17,954 nt of DNA from Chlamydiota bacterium (GTDB taxonomy: Bacteria; Chlamydiota; Chlamydiia; Chlamydiales; SM23-39): NCBI GenBank assembly GCA_027449725.1, contig DAIDLB010000254.1:1-17954 (forward strand), read 5' to 3'. The notes beneath the pieces are model-generated. The model saw only the letters and a list, made by a program, of their open reading frames with translations. It had not been told where the DNA came from and did no database searches. Below are positions 15,513 through 17,954 of this stretch, piece by piece. The position numbers and the translations under genes were made by a program. Within the stretch, counting starts at the first letter, position 1; every line of letters starts with the position of its first letter.

Positions 15513-15967
15513 TCCAATTATCTCAATTGAAAAACACAAGTCGTCCTGAAAAAAACAGCCGCCGAGTCGGTCGAGGACCTGGCTGCAAACGGGGTAAAAC
15601 CTGCGGCCGAGGATCAAAAGGCGATAAAAGCCGTCGAGGGTACGACCATCGCTATGGCTACGAAGGTGGCCAAGTGCCTCTCTACCGTAAGCTTCCTGTT
15701 CGGGGCTTTACCCGGGGCCGTTTTGAGAAGGCATCCCAGGAAATCACTCTGGATAGGATCAATCAGTACTTTGCGGACGGAGAGAAAGTCACTTTCGAGA
15801 CGCTGCGCGAAAAAGGGTTGATTCCAAGAGAGCTTCCCGGTGGATATAAGATCATTGCGACTGGCGATATCGATAAAAAAGTATCGATCGAAGCGCATGC
15901 GATTTCTGAAGGCGCCAAAGCGAAGTTGGAAGCGAAGGCAATTGCGTTTACGTTGATCGAAGCTTAA
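15509..15967 (+). CDS. rplO: 50S ribosomal protein L15
   Basis: L15 is a late-assembly 23S-binding protein. The 152-aa product starts [20 protein letters not shown] and has the glycine- and arginine-rich tail characteristic of L15 ([20 protein letters not shown]) at about residues 21-40, followed by the [15 protein letters not shown] signature. The ATG at 15509 overlaps the rpsE stop by four bases. GAGGGGAAG upstream supports it over the longer frame that runs inside rpsE. Confidence 0.96.
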   Translation: MIQLSQLKNTSRPEKNSRRVGRGPGCKRGKTCGRGSKGDKSRRGYDHRYGYEGGQVPLYRKLPVRGFTRGRFEKASQEITLDRINQYFADGEKVTFETLREKGLIPRELPGGYKIIATGDIDKKVSIEAHAISEGAKAKLEAKAIAFTLIEA

Positions 15968-15977
15968 GGAAATTCTA

Positions 15978-17348
15978 ATGGTTGATGCGATCAGGAGAGT
16001 CTTTTCGATTCCCGAACTGCGAGTAAAGATTTTGTACACCTTGATTTTGTTGGCGGTGTGCCGAGTTGGAGCTTATATTTCGGTTCCGGGCATCAATGCA
16101 GATGTAGCGATCACACTATTTAAATACGCTACCGGAGGAGGACAGAACTTGTTTCAGCTCGTCGATATCTTCTCCGGCGGCGCATTTGCGCAGATGACGG
16201 TCTTTGCTTTGGGGGTCATGCCCTATATCTCAGCATCCATCATTCTGCAAATTTTGATTACGGTGATTCCGAGTTTGCAAAGGGAGATTCGAGAGAGCCC
16301 GGACAACGGAAAGCGCAAACTGTCCAAATGGACCCGGTTTGGTACTCTTTTCCTAGCGATCCTGCAATCGGCCATGTATGCGAAATACGCTGTTCAGATG
16401 AACCAGTCGAACCCGGGTATTGTCCTTTCGCAGCTGATGGATTTTCAGATTTTTGGATTTTCGTGGCTTTTTTACCTGGTTTTTATTTTCACGATGACCG
16501 GCGGAACACTTCTTTTGATGTGGATCGGGGAGCAAATTACGGAAAAAGGTATCGGCAATGGAATCAGCTTGATCATTGCCCTAGGCATCCTCTCCTCGCT
16601 GCCTACTACGATAGGCTCGATCATCAACCAGTTGAACCTGAATTCGCAGGAAGTAGGGCAGCTCTCTTTTGCGACCCTCGTTGTTCTTGCAGCGCTCTTT
16701 GTTTTCATCATCGTAGGGACGATTTTGGTGATTCAGGGCCAGAGAAGAATTCCGCTGCAATACGCAAGACGCATTGTCGGACGGCATGAAGTTCAGGGTG
16801 GAAATTCACACATCCCTTTAAAAATTAACTATGCGGGTGTGATTCCTGTCATTTTTGCAGCTTCGGTATTGATGTTTCCGGCAACGATTGGACAGTTTAT
16901 AGGGAAAAATACCTGGATTGGACAGGTGACCTCCTACCTCTCTCCGGGAACCTGGGTATACATGTTTTTCTATGTTACCCTGATTTTCTTTTTTACTTAC
17001 TTTTGGACGGCGACGCAATTTAAACCAGAGCAGATTGCCTCCGATATGAAAAAAAATGGGGCTTTTATCCCTGGAATCAGACAGGGCAAGCCTACCCAGG
17101 ATTTTCTTGAACAGACGATGAGCCGGATTACACTTGCAGGAGCACTCTTTCTTGCAATCATTGCGATCCTTCCGACGTTGGTGGGACGGCTTATGGGCGT
17201 CGATGCAAGAATCAGCCAGTTTTTTGGCGGCACATCGCTGCTGATCCTGGTAGGTGTTATCCTGGACACCATGAAACAGATTGAATCGCACTTACTCATG
17301 AAGCGTTACGACGGATTTATGAAGAGGGGACGACTACGTGGTCGTTGA
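15978..17348 (+). CDS. secY: Protein translocase subunit SecY
   Basis: Central pore protein of the SecYEG translocon in the inner membrane. The 456-aa product has the ten-helix pattern and the standard motifs: [17 protein letters not shown] (helix 2), [17 protein letters not shown] (helix 4 region), [13 protein letters not shown] followed by [15 protein letters not shown] (helix 7), [17 protein letters not shown] (the C5 loop that engages SecA), and a cytosolic tail [20 protein letters not shown]. Length fits the family. AAGGAA lies shortly before the ATG. The carriage of secY within the ribosomal cluster is usual, but adk and map, its frequent followers, are absent. Confidence 0.98.
   Translation: MVDAIRRVFSIPELRVKILYTLILLAVCRVGAYISVPGINADVAITLFKYATGGGQNLFQLVDIFSGGAFAQMTVFALGVMPYISASIILQILITVIPSLQREIRESPDNGKRKLSKWTRFGTLFLAILQSAMYAKYAVQMNQSNPGIVLSQLMDFQIFGFSWLFYLVFIFTMTGGTLLLMWIGEQITEKGIGNGISLIIALGILSSLPTTIGSIINQLNLNSQEVGQLSFATLVVLAALFVFIIVGTILVIQGQRRIPLQYARRIVGRHEVQGGNSHIPLKINYAGVIPVIFAASVLMFPATIGQFIGKNTWIGQVTSYLSPGTWVYMFFYVTLIFFFTYFWTATQFKPEQIASDMKKNGAFIPGIRQGKPTQDFLEQTMSRITLAGALFLAIIAILPTLVGRLMGVDARISQFFGGTSLLILVGVILDTMKQIESHLLMKRYDGFMKRGRLRGR
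17330..17345 (+). other. Small stem-loop at the end of secY
   Basis: ACGACT, loop ACGT, GGTCGT: six pairs including one G-T wobble, ending directly before the secY stop codon. No T-run follows, so it is not a standard terminator. It may be only a chance match within coding sequence. Confidence 0.3.
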
Positions 17349-17380
17349 CGGTTGTCAGTAAACAAGATCGTGTGTTATTT

Positions 17381-17386
17381 TATATT
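17381..17386 (+). promoter_or_regulatory. Possible -10 element between secY and rpsM
   Basis: TATATT in an AT-rich 57-base gap, the second-largest gap inside the ribosomal cluster region. It matches five of six -10 consensus bases, but TTGTCA (17352-17357) is 23 bases upstream, too far for a normal -35. It may provide a secondary promoter for rpsM-rpsK. The Shine-Dalgarno TAAGGAA of rpsM lies at 17394-17400. Confidence 0.22.
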
Positions 17387-17405
17387 GTCAAATTAAGGAA
17401 CGAAT

Positions 17406-17774
17406 ATGCCTAGAATAGTTGGTGTCGATGTCCCTGGGGAAAAGAGAGTTGAAATATCTCTTACATACATTTACGGGATTGGGCGCACGCTCTCGAATCA
17501 GATTATCGAGGAACTCGATCTCGATAAGAACATGAGAGCTAAAAATTTAACTGAAGACGATATCGCGCGCATAAACGCTTACCTGCAATCCAAGTGCATT
17601 GTAGAGGGAGACTTGCGGCGTCAGATTCAGAACAACATTAAGCGATTGATCGGAATCAACTGCTACCGCGGGACAAGACATCGCGTAGGACTGCCTGTCC
17701 GAGGACAGAGAACCCGCACCAATTCGAGAACCCGCAAGGGCAAACGAAAGACAGTAGCAAACAAGAAAATTTAA
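17406..17774 (+). CDS. rpsM: 30S ribosomal protein S13
   Basis: S13 sits in the small-subunit head, pairs with S19 and touches P-site tRNA and the large subunit. The 122-aa product opens [20 protein letters not shown] with [13 protein letters not shown] (a helix-hairpin-like element) and ends with the highly basic tail [20 protein letters not shown]. Length fits the usual 118-124. A TAAGGAA Shine-Dalgarno precedes the ATG. Confidence 0.98.
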   Translation: MPRIVGVDVPGEKRVEISLTYIYGIGRTLSNQIIEELDLDKNMRAKNLTEDDIARINAYLQSKCIVEGDLRRQIQNNIKRLIGINCYRGTRHRVGLPVRGQRTRTNSRTRKGKRKTVANKKI

Positions 17775-17798
17775 TGAGAGTTAGAGGAGAATAAAGCC

Positions 17799-17954
17799 TT
17801 GGCAAAGCAAGAACAGAAAGCCCCTCCGAAAAAAGCGGGCGTCCGCGTTAAAAAGAAGATCCAGAGAACAGTGCCGTCAGGGATTGCACATGTGAAAGCG
17901 ACCTTCAATAATACGATTGTCAGCATTACGGATTTGGCGGGTAACGTCATTTCG
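17799..17954 (+). CDS. rpsK: 30S ribosomal protein S11, partial (cut by window end)
   Basis: The first 52 codons of S11, a platform protein that contacts mRNA near the Shine-Dalgarno helix. The visible part reads [20 protein letters not shown], then the family hallmark [20 protein letters not shown]. It starts at a TTG: AGAGGAGAA (17782-17790) is eight bases upstream, no ATG fits, and the tail before AHVKATFNN has normal length for chlamydial S11. The remainder lies beyond the window, where rpoA and rplQ are expected to follow. Confidence 0.93.
   Translation, partial: MAKQEQKAPPKKAGVRVKKKIQRTVPSGIAHVKATFNNTIVSITDLAGNVIS

Noticed and set aside
14898..15617. Minus-strand frame (239 codons) opposite rplR, rpsE and rplO
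   Set aside because: Antisense shadow of three conserved genes. No family resemblance and no ribosome binding site logic.
1..17954. tRNA, rRNA, CRISPR arrays, transposases, phage or toxin-antitoxin genes
   Set aside because: Looked for on both strands and none seen. The only repeat structure of note is the hairpin at 4867-5038.

Overview
The window reads as a chromosomal segment from a member of the Chlamydiota, most likely a chlamydia-like (environmental) lineage rather than Chlamydia itself. The evidence is gene order: lnt, lpxC, fabZ, lpxA, fmt, a membrane-protein gene, then rplC is the order I know from Chlamydia trachomatis (the CT534 to CT528 neighbourhood). LpxC, FabZ, LpxA and the ribosomal proteins also look chlamydial in wording. 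The base composition, about half GC by eye, is higher than in Chlamydia. Genus and species cannot be fixed from this window.

Layout. (1) 1-4855: a compact plus-strand envelope block. lnt finishes lipoprotein acylation. lpxC and lpxA carry out the first two steps of lipid A synthesis, and fabZ supplies acyl-ACP chemistry between them. fmt formylates initiator tRNA. (2) 4856-7733: the accessory part. It holds a 172-base imperfect inverted repeat able to form one very long hairpin, an unrecognised 362-aa protein with an internal duplication resembling degenerate ankyrin repeats, a hydrophobic inclusion-membrane-like protein at the position of Chlamydia Cap1 (CT529), a small membrane-anchored protein with two SLBB/ComEA-like beta-grasp units, and a leader of about 200 bases. 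(3) 7734-17954: the fused S10/spc/alpha ribosomal cluster, rplC-rplD-rplW-rplB-rpsS-rplV-rpsC-rplP-rpmC-rpsQ-rplN-rplX-rplE-rpsH-rplF-rplR-rpsE-rplO-secY-rpsM-rpsK, with rpsK cut by the window end.

All genes lie on the plus strand. Most are separated by 0-20 bases or overlap by one to four bases (lpxC/fabZ, rpmC/rpsQ, rpsE/rplO), so long co-transcribed units with translational coupling are likely. The ribosomal cluster lacks rpsJ before rplC, rpsN between rplE and rpsH, rpmD between rpsE and rplO, and adk, map, infA and rpmJ between secY and rpsM. As I recall, Chlamydia keeps rpsJ, rpsN, rpmJ and infA elsewhere.

No RNA genes, CRISPR arrays, transposase genes or phage genes are visible. I do not see a clear new multi-gene system. 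The most interesting stretch is 4867-7527, a variable segment between two strongly conserved blocks that carries the hairpin repeat and three lineage-restricted genes.
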